NCBI GenBank assembly: GCA_003427395.1
Contig: BFEA01000621.1
Coordinates: 719,538 to 752,349, forward strand
Length of the DNA: 32,812 nucleotides
Source of the DNA: Chara braunii
Lineage: Eukaryota; Streptophyta; Charophyceae; Charales; Characeae
Direction: 5' to 3'
Part shown: positions 19,329 to 30,608 of the stretch, piece by piece
Layout: each line of letters opens with the position of its first letter
Position numbering within the stretch: the stretch's first letter is position 1
The notes under the pieces: model-generated
The model's input: the letters and a program-made list of their open reading frames with translations, nothing else
The model's database searches: none
What the model was told of the DNA's origin: nothing
Position numbers and translations under genes: made by a program

Positions 19329-22300
19329 ATATCATAAAACAACTGACTTTGCTGTCTTGAGAAGTTCCCTTTTGTAGAACCATCTGTTCTCAGAAGGAGG
19401 TTGGAATGCGAACCTCACAAGATACTGTCGATCGGGGCCTGTGCCCCACTCATCCTCAATCCATTCCACGTCATATCCCTTGCCAGGGATCAGTGGACCA
19501 AATTGAGGGGGCTGGTCAAGGAATGCATCAGTTGGGGTAAACGGTAACAACTTGGATGCATGAAAGACCGGGTAGGTCCGTAGATGCAGTGGGACGTCAA
19601 TGACATAGGACGGACCAAAGGGGTCAGTGCTCACTGTATCTAAAACCTGTCATGGACCCAGATAACGAGGCAACAACTTGGGGGAGATATCCTCCTCCCT
19701 CGACAGCTCAAAACAGGCTACCCAGCCATGATCACCAGTGCGGATGGGGGAAGGCTGCCTGTGGCGATTGGCTTGTCCAATCATTGCCTTTTGGGCTTTG
19801 AACAAGTTCGTTCGTGCTCTTTCCACATCTAAGCGGTAGTGTCTGGTGAACTTTGCGGTGCCTTGTGTCAGGTCTGACTTGGCCTCATCGATGATATCAT
19901 CGAGAGGCTGTCGTGGTTCACGTCCCCAGTGCAACCGGTATGGACTGAACCCAGTCGAGGAATGGACATACATATTATAAACAAGCTGTGCTCGAGCCAA
20001 ATGAAGATCCCAGTCCCGCTGATCTGGAGAGATGACAGGACGCAACAATTGGAATAAGACTTGGTTCATCACTTCAGCCTGACCATTGGCTTCAGGATGA
20101 CGACCAAAAGTCATGTCCAATCATGAGTGCAGATAATCCTTACAGTAGGACTGCCACTCATCGCCGCAAAATTGGGGGTCTCTATCACTGACTATAGAAG
20201 TGGGCGGTCCATGGTGTGTGACCCACCTCTCTGAAAAGGCTGCTCTCACAGCCGGAACTCTGGCCACTTATGGCAAGGGGATGAACTCTGCGTATTTGGA
20301 AAACCTGTCCGCACATACCATAACCTGACGCATGCCACGAGGGGTGGTCTTGCCTAAATTTGTGAAGTCTATCGACACAGATTCGGCAGGGCCATCAGAT
20401 ATGGGTAAGGGTTTGAGCAGTCCCAGAGGAGGCCTACGCTGGACCTTATTCCTTTGGCAAAGCTCACAGGTTTCCACATAGCGCAGCATATCACTCTGCA
20501 TCTCCTTCCAGAAGAAGCGCTGCGACAGTGCTGCATATGACTTTAGGAACCCAAAATGTCCACGGGCGTCATGACACTTTGACATCAGTAGTGTCTTGAG
20601 CCGCTGGTCCTGAGGAATGCACAAGCGCTCCTCCCCTCTGCTGTAAGTGTACAACAGATCTGAACTCAGAGCATAGCCCGGTTCAGAGTTAGGATCTGCT
20701 TGCAGATTCTTGACTATGGGTCCAAAAGTCGGGTCCTGAGGTAGTAGATGAGCAATGGTCTAACGGGTCTCCTTTCCAAAAGAGTGAGTAGAGGAGATCA
20801 ATGCAAAAGAGTCAGGCCTACAAGAAAGGGCGTCTGCTACCTTGTTGTAGCAGCTCTTCTTAGGTTTCAGTTCAAAGTCAAACATGTCTATGAACTGAAT
20901 GTACCGTGCCAACTTATCATTCAGCTATCCCTGGGACTTCATCCACTGTAAAGTGGAGTGATATGAGAAGATCTTGAAGTGTCTTCCCAGGAGAAAGTGC
21001 TTCCAATGTTTCAAGGCACAGACAAGAGCATATAGCTCTTTCTCGTAGGTGGAGTCCCGTAACTTTTGAGTTTTGTTCTTCTTACTCATAAACTCTACAG
21101 GCCGTAGACCATTCCCATCATCCTGCTGAAGAACTGCCCCAATGCCATACTGACTAGCGTCAGTGGTCAGGATGAAGGTCAGGCAACTTCAGCACTGGCG
21201 CACGAGTCAAGGCCTTCTTGAGTCGTGCGAAGGCCAACTGACAGTGGAGAGACCAAAGAAAAGGAGTGTCTTTCTTTGTTAGGTTGGTCAGGGGTGCAGC
21301 CACTGCAGAAAAGTTCCTGACAAACTTTCTGTAGTAGGAGGCCAAACCCATGAAGGACCTGACATCCCTCACTGTCTTAGGCTGGGGCCACTCCTGAATA
21401 GCAACTATCTTGGCTGCTTCAGGAGCCAGGCCATCTTCAGAGATCACGTGACCCAGATAGATGACAGAGGGAACTCCAAAAAAAGACTTCTCCCTGTTGA
21501 TCTATACTGGTTGTCACGCAACGACTGAAGGACCAAAGCCAAGTGCTCCGCATGTTCCCTGACAGTTCTGCTGGATACCAGGATGTCATCCTGGTAGACA
21601 ACCATGAACTTGTCCAGGTAAGGTCTGAAGATGCGGTGCATCTCTGTATGGAAGGTACCTGGGGCATTGCAAAGTCCAAATGGCATGACCAGGAACTCGT
21701 AAGTACCATACCTGGTCTTGAAGGCTGTCTTATAGACATCCTCCTCTGCCATCTCAATCTGGTGGTACCTAGATTTGAGGTCGACTTTGCTGAACATTGT
21801 GCAGCCCTGCACCATATCCAGAAGGCCATCGATCCTAGGAAGTGGCTCTGTACTCTTCCTAGTGATCTTATTGAGACCCCTATAGTCAATACACATTCTG
21901 AACTCGCCATTCCCTTTGGGAACAAAGAGAACTGGTGCACCGAATTCAGAAGTGTTGGGTCTGATCCAACCTTTGCCGGTAAGGGTCTCAAGCTGCTTTC
22001 TGAGCTCCTCAAGCTCAGCAGGGGACATCCTGTAGATGCGTCCCTTGGGAGGGACCGCTCCAGGCAGTAGCTCAATGTGATGCTTGGTTGGCCGGTTGGG
22101 TAACCCGAAGGGCTCCTGCATCAGATCAACATACTGATCCACAACCTGCTGTATCTCAGAAGGACAGGAAACAGTGGGAGCATCAGTCTGCTTGACCAGA
22201 GCTATGAACGGACGCTCATGGTCATACTGGCGTGAGAGAGAATAGAACTCCCTCGCTCTCAGGCAGTAGCAAGAAGTCTAGGGTGATGATCAGCAGCAAC

Positions 22301-22890
22301 CATGCATGGCTGAGACAAGGTCTTAGGGTGATGATCAGCAGCAATCATGCATGGCTGATACACCCCCTGTCTGTTAGGTAGTTCAACCTTTGGGATCTGT
22401 CAGTCGATCCTTGGGTTGACTGCCTTCAACCACTGCATAGAGAACACCAGGTCAAAGGGTAGGTCAGGGAATATGTAGAAGTTCAGACTATGTCTGACTT
22501 CTCCAACGTTGTCGAAGGTAAAGGGGATACCCCGGACCTTCTCCTTGATGGTGAGCACTATGGAGTCACCTATCCCGACCAGCAAAGGTTGTTGCAGCTG
22601 TTGAACTTTCATCCCCAGATGCAGTTTCTTAACAACACTGGAAGATATAAAGTTCCTGGTGCATCCACAATCCAACAACCCTTTGATCCTGATGTGGTTG
22701 ATCAGGGGCCGAAGTAGGATGAGATCAGACTTGTGCTTCTTCTGTTCCTTCAGGTGGAAGAAGAGGGCAGCAAGTGACTGAAGCTCCACCTGCCCCGGGT
22801 CCTGATCCGGGTCAGGATCCTCATAACAGAAGGATGCTGCCCGCGCAGTCCCCAAACTCACACAATCGGTCTCAACTGAAACAGTTGCAG
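19329..22890 (-). pseudogene. Element C pol (PR-RT-RNaseH-INT-chromodomain, broken)
   Basis: Read on the minus strand. The protease has DCG in place of DSG/DTG (near 22680). RT spans about 22090-21440, with catalytic YQDD at 21596-21585 where YLDD is usual. RNase H starts near 21160 with a TTDASQYGIG-type motif. Integrase has an H2C2 module (about 20590-20440), catalytic Asp in SIDF and SDRD, and Glu in GQAE. A chromodomain-like tail ends at TGA 19331-19329. Stops: TGA 22402, TAG 20927, TAG 20762, TAA 20270, TGA 20123, TGA 19652. Frames change between 22400 and 22142, near 21490 and near 21175. A 45-bp in-frame tandem duplication lies between PR and RT. Domains are complete in order, so the element was once autonomous. 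Confidence 0.94.
22278..22367 (-). repeat. 45-bp tandem duplication between PR and RT of element C
   Basis: GGGTGATGATCAGCAGCAA starts at 22281 and 22326. The 45-base period is 15 codons and keeps frame. Confidence 0.92.
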
Positions 22891-22892
22891 GT

Positions 22893-24563
22893 TCACCTCC
22901 CTAACCAGATGAAGGTGCAGCACTGGGGGGAACTGCAGTCCCTAGGGTCTGTTTCAGTTTCTTGAGTGTCCTGGGTCAGACTGTAAGGGCAGTCCTTTAA
23001 AAAGTGTTGGCCCTCACATCGCAGGCAGACCCCTCGTTCCTTTCTTCTCCTCCACACTCCCTCCTGGATCTTGAGGTCATGCCAGGGGAGAGTGGAGGGA
23101 TTGAGAGGGTCAGCTGGCATATGGATGACTTTGGGTAAATTAGGGCGGTGGGAGGAGGAAGGCCGACGTCCCTTGTCCTTCCCCTTTGCACTGGCTGAGG
23201 CTGTGGTGGGAGAGAATCTCTTCTTCTGCTGCAGGACTCCCAAAACAGCCTGAGTCAAGGCCGCTGCAACATCGGTTTCAGCAGCTGTTCCAGTCCCATC
23301 TGATGGTGTATCAGCCTGGGAATCTGAATCAGAAGTTGACGCAGATCCTGCATGTGTAAAGGCTGCCTTTCTCTTTCTACCACCGCGAGGGAAGGCACCT
23401 TTCCTCCTGTCAGAGGAGGGGGCCTGGACATGAAGTTTTGCCTCCATGTCCAGGGCTGCGCGGCCAAAGGATCTCCAATCCTTGTGCCCAGCGCTATACA
23501 AGGCCACAACAAACTTCTCAGGCGCAGCCCTGCGGAAGTTGGTCAGCAAATCATCAGTGGACATGACCAACCCAAGGGTAGAGGTAAGTTGCTTGAACTC
23601 TGCAAACAAGGATTGCAGGGTACAGCTGTAGCGCTGCTGCCCCAAGCGAGCAATCTTGTCAGCAGCTTTGCGGGCCCGCTCCTTGTCTACAAAGTGGTCC
23701 TCTAGGGCCTGCAGAAGTCTGTCCACCCCCAGCCCAAAAGCCCATTCCTCCATGGACTGCTGCAGACTGCTGGAAGTTGAGGTGACCCACTTTAAGGCGG
23801 GTCCCTCCAGCAATCCAAGAATCGTGGCCACCTTAGTCTGCTCTGCACAAACAAAGCCCCTCAAGTAGGCTTTGGTCCCAGCAGCCCAGTCCCCAACATC
23901 GGTCTTTGGGTCATCCCCTCTGAACTTATTGGGAGTTGGGATCTTGGGACCTCTCTGGTCTCCTGCAGCAACAGATGCATAAGATGGCTGGGCTGTGGCT
24001 TTTTGGGAAGGAGGTGGTGAAGGGGAAGAATGACGTGATATGGAGGAGGTTGAAGGAAGAGAAGGAGAAGGCTTGGGTTTCGCTGAGAGGACAGGAGACA
24101 GGGGAACAATCAGTTTGGCTGCTGTCAGCTGAGCAGTCAGATTTTGGATTGCTGTCAGGATCTTGGACTGCTGAGCTGCCAGGTCATCCACCCTGCGCTC
24201 CAGACGACCGATGCGGTCATCCCAATTAGTGAAACAGGAACTGGTGGTTTTGTTTTCCAGAATGGCCCATTCCGCCAGATTCCTTGTCACCTGTGCACAA
24301 CGTTCATCAGACATAGCCTTGCCTAGCTGCTCCAACAGATACTCCTTTCACGAAGCATCTATTGCAGCCTCTAGCTCGACTGCCTCCTGTCTCTCCAACT
24401 CGTCAAGCAGGGCCTGTTCCTGCTGCAATCTTTCCTGAATCTCCTTCTTCCTTCGTTGAGTAGCAGTCAAAGGAGTAGTAGGAGTGGAGGTAGCAGGCTG
24501 CTCACCTTCTACCTTCATTACTACTTCCACCTGTGGCTGCTGCTAAGCGACTTGATCAACCAT
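22893..24563 (-). pseudogene. Element C gag (broken)
   Basis: Minus strand, start at ATG 24563-24561, about 556 codons. A charged coiled coil (about residues 25-65) is followed by a second short helix-rich segment and a Ser/Pro/Ala-rich linker. Then comes a Retrotrans_gag-like capsid (roughly 23950-23480), a Lys/Arg/Ser-rich linker and one zinc knuckle at 23027-22989 with C-x2-C-x3-H-x4-C spacing, one residue shorter than the CCHC norm. In-frame stops are TAG at 24545 and TGA at 24350; the frame ends at TGA 22895-22893. From 24335 the frame is open for 480 codons, the longest intact stretch in the window. Pol continues in the +1 frame, possibly because of a one-base change in the C-run near 22930. 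Confidence 0.93.
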
Positions 24564-26089
24564 TTTCCTCTTTCAGACTCAAAAATAAACAAATAGCAGA
24601 GAGTATGCAGCGATATGCAGATCCCTTCAGGCACTCAAAAATCGCTGCCAACTCATGCACATAAGTCAAGTGGGTAAATGGGCAACAAATGGTTAGGGTT
24701 GGAATGGTTTCTCTGGGGTCAGAGGTCAGACAGACAGTTAGTCCAGCAAAATCAAACACACGATTTCCTTTTACTGACCCTGCACCACACTGGAGTTAGT
24801 AGAGACAGTCCATTACTCTTCCAGAGGAACACTAGATTCCCAGATCCCACTAGAAAACAAGAGTAATCAGTGAGAATGAAAGAAAAGGGCAAGCACAGAC
24901 AAGAAGGATCAAAGAAGCAGAGCGATTCAGTCAGAAACCCTGAATCCTAGCTCAGACTCAATTTTCATCCCTGATGACTCTGGTGGCCATACCCTAGGGT
25001 ATGATGAAATATAGTATTCACTGTTTCCAGTGATATAATGGAAATCCAATCAAGCGCTTCTGCCGGATTGCCTATTTTTGGATTGCGATTCACTTGGAAC
25101 TGACAGAACGGAATTCTGACAGTCAGAATTGGAGTTATGATTGGCCCTAATTAGCACAGGTTATAAATAGATTCAGCGCAAAACTACAATTCACGGCATC
25201 ACTGCTTTTCCAGTACAGGATTCCCAGTCTGAGCATCACAAATCCAGCGCAATATTGTAAGGCAGTCACATAACAATTTTGGATGCAAAAGAGTCACCAG
25301 AGGGTTAGAAATGAGCAGAGGGAGCTAGGGGAGAGAGGGCTATGGCTGTCACGCAGTCTGCGATTTTCACATCCAGTCATTGACAGACAGATAGACCATA
25401 ATTACTGACTAATCTAATCCTATCTGAATCGCTATACAGGTAGGTGCATGGAACGGACTCACTTTCAGAGCGTCTTGCAGAGGTTAATGAAGATTTGGCT
25501 ATGGCAGACTGAAACTCTCATCTCGCCAATTTCTTCCAGAAATTTCTCCTCCCTGTTCCACGCACAGAACTTCTTCAATCTTGTTGATCCTCTTCAGGAT
25601 CCTGGAGCGCTTCACTCCCTTTAGTCAGATTTACTGAATCTGACTCTGTGGCACCCCAAAACGCCAACTGGAAAAATCTCACCACAGGACCTAAGATCCG
25701 CTGATGCTATAAATAGCCCCAGATGGGGTTATTTTCTCCTGAGATTGACACAGACTGTCAATCTCCCTCAGCGCTACTCAGGGATGAAGTCGCTCCACGA
25801 TCCCTGAAGTCTTCAGGTGTAATTCGCCACTCGGGGGTACTTTGCTACCGTACCCTCAGGGTTGGCTATGGCGAATCGACCCTGTTCTTGCCACTTTCAA
25901 ACAAGCGCCCTGACAGGCTCAGTGCGCTTGCTCAGTGCAAGCACTGAACCCCTGAATCCACCGCTAGAAGTCTTCTTCCTTGCTGACTCAGTACTGGGGA
26001 AGAGGAATCGCCATGAAGCTCTCGCCAGTATGTCGCCAGATGAAGAAGCTGCCCGTTGCACTCAACCCTCAGTGCTCCATTCCAATCTC
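24564..26089 (-). other. Leader of element C
   Basis: About 1.5 kb between the PBS and gag ATG without a supported gene. Open frames on the opposite strand (for example 25723-25947) have no family pattern. Several short inverted repeats occur, such as the GATTGACA...TGTCAATC pair near 25742. A leader this long is seen in element A too. Confidence 0.7.
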
Positions 26090-26101
26090 GCTCCGATACC
26101 A
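26090..26101 (-). other. Primer-binding site of element C, tRNA-Met type
   Basis: On the minus strand TGGTATCGGAGC begins two bases after the 5' LTR end. It is identical to the element A site at 377-388. Confidence 0.9.
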
Positions 26102-26103
26102 AC

Positions 26104-27103
26104 TGTTATGAACTTGTTTGTCTGATGATTTTTACCGCCACTCACACACAGACAATCTCATACACGCCCATACATGCATAAGAGAAGGGGGAGAGGAGAC
26201 AGAGTCTAAACTGCACACAGGTCAGAGTAGAGAGGGGAAGCACAACCATGCACAGATGGGGAGAAGACACACGGTGTTTCTCACCCTCTGACAAACTCCC
26301 AACAACCAATCACAAGAAGCACCTATGAGGATAACAATTGGAATACACACTGATGATGAGCCAATTAACCAAAAATCGTTACAGAGTTTGTTCCAGTGTC
26401 CCGCCACTCTCAGAACTTCACACTCCACTCTCTACCCTACACCCAGTTAGTAGCGCCACATCAGAATGGCCTCCCGGAGGCCAGCGCCAACCACCGAGAC
26501 GAAGAACAGATCCTGCGTTGAAGTCTTCAGTGCCGCTGAACAACTCTGACGAAGAACCGGCAGCTATGGCTGCCGCCACCCACGAGGACTTAGTGAGGGG
26601 TGCTCACACAACCCAGCCACTCGCAGGAACCCACAGGGGTTGGTGCGCAGAGGATGCCCCAGCTATGGCAAGTCCTCAACAGGCTGGCTATGGCTGCTGT
26701 CCGCGGTGAGGGTCTCAGGGTGCCGCCTGCAGACAATCGCCGCTCAAAAACTCTCCTGGCTCCAAACGCTGTATCGCGAAAATGAACTGCCAAAAGTCCC
26801 AACCCGATTCCCCCAAACTATTAATAGACTCTATTACTCTAGGCTAGACCTAGACCGGACTGACTGATTGACCGGTACCGTTTCGGTTTCGGCCTCTCGG
26901 CCTCTACCGGACCCGGCTATAGGCTATAGGACCGTCTATCAGCTTAGGCCCTTAGGGCCTGTTTGTCCTACAGGTAGCCCGGGCCTGCTAAACGCAGTGA
27001 GGATAGCTGTAGGAAATTCAAAGTACTGCTGGGCCTATTTTCCCCATATTTGCAGATATGTCCCTCACGAATTTTCCTTACAGGTAGGTCTCTCAGTTAG
27101 CCC
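26104..27103 (-). repeat. 5' LTR of element C, truncated at its outer end
   Basis: Matches 18156 to about 19150 of the other LTR. Similarity ends after GTTAGCCCT at 27103, leaving out the last 90-100 plus-strand bases and the target-site duplication. Confidence 0.9.
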
Positions 27104-27124
27104 TTCGAGTACTGCTGGGCTTGC

Positions 27125-27345
27125 TTTGTTTTTTTCCCCTTTAAACGACCACTACCTTTTCCCATTTGGGCCGCCTTCGGCGCCCCGAATCTTTAGGAGG
27201 CCGAAACGAAACTACGGCCGCTGATAAGATTTATCAACGGCCGCCATCATCGGGGCCCGCCTCCGATTTTTTCTCAGGAGGATATTTTCCCGTTTTCCCG
27301 ACAGCGGGAAAGGTAGTGGTGCTTTCAAAAAAAAAAAGAATCCAT
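27125..27345. repeat. Foldback sequence, MITE-like
   Basis: Outer arms CCACTACCTTTTCCC (27147-27161) and GGGAAAGGTAGTGG (27306-27319) are inverted with one extra T, and flanking T-rich and A-rich runs extend the pairing. In the centre CGGCCGCTGATAA and TTATCAACGGCCG pair with one mismatch around GAT (about 27213-27242). Total about 220 bases, non-coding. A small non-autonomous DNA transposon or another foldback type is possible; no target-site duplication was confirmed. Confidence 0.6.
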
Positions 27346-27962
27346 TTGGACTAACGGGTTTGCTAACAAGTTTTCTTTACCTTTTGTGCTTCAAGCACTT
27401 CTAGGCTTAGGCTGGGGCTGATGTGGCCTTTCCTGATCGAATTGGGAAGCTGGAGCAAGGCACATGAGATTGAGCCACCGTAGACACAGTGCCAAACTTG
27501 TGTATGGAGATCAGTTGCTGACGGTTCTCAACTTGTCTCAGCTTGTCTCAGCTTGTTTGCGCAAGGTTGGCACCAAAGCTCTTAGCCTCAAATTGGAATT
27601 CATAACGAAGCACTAAGTGACTAAAGTCTCCCTGTCGAAGGAGGGAATCATTTTTGCATTGGTGCCCCATTGCTATGAATTGAGTATTGTTGGATGGTAA
27701 TGGTCCTCTTTTGCCTTTGTGAGATGTGTTGAGACCTCTACGTCGGTATTATCACTGTATGGCGTATGCTTATGTTAATTGAAACACGTGGGGGAAGGTC
27801 TTCCTCCATAGATTTCCACGATCAACAGCTAGAAATGAAGAACCATGGATTTGGGACCTTGCCCCAGAGGCCGATTCTTCCAGGTCCTTGCTGATAGTGT
27901 TAGAGCACAGTGATTCATGAGGTGGTTGTGGCTTGATTTGTTTGCTGCATTGTCTTCCATAG
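27346..27962 (+). other. Probable intron upstream of the host exon
   Basis: No coding frame. It ends TGCATTGTCTTCCATAG, a good pyrimidine-rich splice acceptor. Short tandem copies of CTTGTCTCAG lie near 27530-27550. The upstream donor is not identified and may lie beyond the inserted elements. Confidence 0.5.
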
Positions 27963-28876
27963 CAAGTATTCACTCAAGTGATTCCAAAAGGGAGTGCTGG
28001 GCGGACCTTATCCAGATCTTCACAGGGTACGAAGGAAGAGAAATATGCTACTGACTACAAGAGTGTGGGGCGTCCGACCATGTCAGAAATTTCAAGAAAT
28101 CAGAGATCCCTGCCGGATGCCACAAGGAAAAAAACCGTCCAGGAAAGTAAAATAAAACAGCATCAGCAACGAGCTAATGAAGTGACTAAGGGTGGTCCCC
28201 AAGTTGGATACCAACCAACGTCCCAGGCAAGACTCATCCCAAAACATAAAAACGAAGTAGCCCACGAAACAAAGCAGGATCAATTAAACAGCCGAGAAAA
28301 AGTGGAGGAAGGTCACAACACAGATGAGAACGAGGATGATGGCAAGGAGGAGGGCGAAGATCATGATGGTGAAGAGGAGGATGAAGAGGAGGAAGACGAG
28401 GAGGAAGACGAGGAGGAAGACGAGGAGGAAGACGAGGAGGCGGCATCAGATATTGTGCACACAGAAACGGAAGGTAGTCAAAGCTCCAGTGATGGACACC
28501 AAAGGCGGAGAAGATGGGGTAACAAGAGCAGGTCTACATCTTCTGACATGGAGAATGATATAGAGCATCTGTATATAACTCAGACAAAAAAAGAAGTTCG
28601 GATCTCATCGCGGCCAGAGACTCCTGGGAGTGACATCCTGAGGACAGAAGTTGAGGTCACTGACAAGCAGCATATGTTTCTGAAGACTGTAGAGACAGAA
28701 GGGAATGAAGGTGGCAGAGGTGACGGAGGTGGAGAAGATGAGGAAAGTGATGTCTCTCGTGTCGTTGTTGTGAAGCAGAAGGACGAAGAGAAATCACGAT
28801 TTACCTACACTGGTGATGAGGAAAGCACTCGTGATGTTTTTTTGCGAGCAATACACACTGCCGCTAGCAGCCCCAG
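27963..28876 (+). CDS. Internal coding exon of an unknown acidic, probably nuclear or regulatory host protein
   Basis: Frame 3 is open right after the acceptor AG (27961-27962) and runs for 304 codons to CCCCAG, followed by the donor GTAATC at 28877. TAG and TAA just outside are the splice-site bases themselves. It is probably not a complete gene: it is bounded by splice signals, and the first in-frame ATG is 28080. The product is hydrophilic and disordered-looking: a Lys/Gln/Ser-rich first third; a Glu/Asp block (about 28318-28440) ending in 12-base EEDE repeats; a Ser/Arg-rich part with RRRRWG near 28503; then a mixed charged tail. No catalytic or known binding motif is visible. Acidic blocks of this kind occur in chromatin, nucleolar and cytoskeletal proteins; none can be chosen. 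It lacks the stops seen in every element here. Confidence 0.7.
28377..28440 (+). repeat. 12-base coding repeat (EEDE)
   Basis: GAGGAAGACGAG-type units repeat about four times inside the exon, giving an uninterrupted acidic run. Such tracts change length easily and would be polymorphic. Confidence 0.85.
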
Positions 28877-29822
28877 GTAATCTTAATGTTAACTTTCCTT
28901 TTGCTTGCCATAATGAGGTCGTCTCGTGGGCTGAAGTGTAGTTAGCAAATTAGCAATCCATATGTTGTTTCATGGATTGTGCTGTGTTACTTCAGCATGA
29001 AGCTGGTCATCCCTGGGGAGTAGCTCATTCATGCCAACTCATGCAGCGCTAATACAAAATAGCATGCAATGTGGTCAAAGCTTAAACGACAAGCACCGGG
29101 CATCATTCTGTGGACCTCTGATAGTTTTTCCATAACAATTCATGAGTGAACTGAACCAGCCACAGGCAGGCCGGTACGTCCAGATCATGGGCCTCCTGCT
29201 AATCGGTGGGTATTCCTCTTGTGCTGGCGCTTTAAAGGCTAGGCAGCTTCCCCTCTCCATTATCGATACAAGTAAGTTCATACAAGTTTATAGATTCATA
29301 CAAGATAATTGATCACCACATAGGAGGCATTACATGTGATACATGCCCAGTTGGGCGATTTATGTACAGCCAAGGATCCGCAATGTGATGAAAAGGACTG
29401 AATGGACAATGAAATGTTAGTGAAACATCAACAAGCAATGTACACCCTGATACATACGAAATGGCACAAACTAGCGCAGTGGAAGACTTGGATATAAGTC
29501 CTGACCTGACCGGGACTGACACGGCATCCCGTCATACATCACGCATGTGAGAGGAGGAGGAGGGACCGGACACAAAGAAGAAAGGTCCCTCCTTGCACAC
29601 GCACATGGGGAGATACCGCAGATATGAGATGGGGGGAGAGGTGAGACGAGGATGGAGGCGAGGGAGAAGACCAAGATCGCAATGGCGATGTCCAAAATAG
29701 TCCCTTGCCGATGTCCAATCAATGTCTGTCTCAGAAATGTCGAACCAGATCCTGGGCACAATGCCCACTATAACCCCTGCCTGTATCCTTTGCCTGTAAC
29801 CTCTCTCACTCTCGTATCCAAG
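28877..29822. other. Probable intron or flank, nothing recognised
   Basis: Starts with the donor GTAATC. No further exon is supported: open frames on both strands (for example 29313-29522 minus) lack protein-like character or splice support. Confidence 0.45.
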
Positions 29823-29862
29823 GAAGAAGAAGAAGTAGAAGAAGAAGAAGAAGGGAGGAGGA

Positions 29863-29915
<53 letters not shown>
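29823..29915. repeat. GAA-rich tract followed by (GA)n microsatellite
   Basis: GAA repeats to about 29852 and uninterrupted GA from 29865 to about 29915. It may belong to the outer part of the element D LTR, since A and B LTRs also hold GA-type tracts. Confidence 0.9.
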
Positions 29916-29919
<4 letters not shown>

Positions 29920-29929
29920 TGGAGGACGA

Positions 29930-30595
29930 GCTGGAGGAAGAAGAATGCCGTCCTCCTCGCTGTCTTACCTGGAGGTAGCTGCCACCGTACTGACTGTGTG
30001 GTCGCTCTGTGCAGGTACCACGCGGAGTCCCCCAGCTATGGCGCCAGGTACGTTCCCCAACTACCGGTAGGCCTCCGCCTCTCTCTCGACCTCCTACCCC
30101 TCTACTCCCAGCTTCACAGTGTAGCGCTAGGGTAGCGCAGCCTCCAACCAGCGGCGTGTCGCTCAAGAAGTGAGCTGCCGAACTTTCGGTTGCCCAGCCG
30201 CTGCCCAGCTATATGTAGCGCTGGGCGGGCTGGGCCTACCTGGTGCTGGCCTCAAAAACGGCCCAGCCGGTCTGGGTCCCTACCGGACGTCCAGACCATG
30301 CTGCTGATGCAGCAAGGTGTGAAAACGAGCCTGGCCTCTTTAGGCCCTGCCTCTGGTGTACCCAGTCCCAAAGTCGTGTCTTGGGGACTGCAAGTCCGAA
30401 ACGACACCTGCACAGACAACGAAGGGGCAGCAGGTAAGTAAATAAATAAATAAATGCCGCCTATATTCGCCATCTGTGACCTGGGGGCCGCCATGGGTCT
30501 CCAGGGCACATGTCTGATGGGCATGCGGCCTGGGGGACCCTCAGCAACCGTCGGGCCCCTTAAATGGGGCCCGTGTGCAGGCACAGCATGTAACA
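29930..30595 (-). repeat. 3' LTR of element D (left edge unresolved)
   Basis: On the minus strand it starts TGTTACATGCTGTG directly after the PPT. It has a perfect 8-bp GGCC hairpin (30552-30573, loop 6), a TATA-like TACATATAG near 30209-30218, GGCGGAGGCC (30079-30070) and TACCTGGCGCCA (30050-30039), the last two matching element B in order. No second copy is present to fix the outer end. Confidence 0.75.
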
Positions 30596-30608
30596 CCCCC
30601 CTCTCCTT
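30596..30608 (-). other. Polypurine tract of element D
   Basis: AAGGAGAGGGGGG on the minus strand, abutting the LTR start. It overlaps the TAA stop codon of pol by two bases. Nearly the same as the PPT of element B. Confidence 0.93.

Larger units (their letters stand above)
18156..27103 (-). mobile_element. Element C: degenerate Ty3/gypsy chromovirus, minus strand
   Basis: Terminal repeats at 18156-19241 and 26104-27103 in the same orientation enclose, on the minus strand, PBS, leader, gag, pol ending in a chromodomain-like tail, and PPT. The first 265 bases of the LTRs differ at about 16 positions, mostly transitions, plus a 3-base indel. The right (5') LTR lacks roughly its first 100 or more bases. 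The element is broken in every gene. It belongs to a family distinct from A by LTR sequence and protein detail but uses the same primer-binding site. Confidence 0.94.

Noticed and set aside
21543-22070. 175-codon frame opposite the element C RT
   Set aside because: It is the antisense shadow of a well-supported RT domain.
25723-26125. Plus-strand genes in the element C leader
   Set aside because: Short, without motifs, inside a retroelement leader and adjacent to its PBS.
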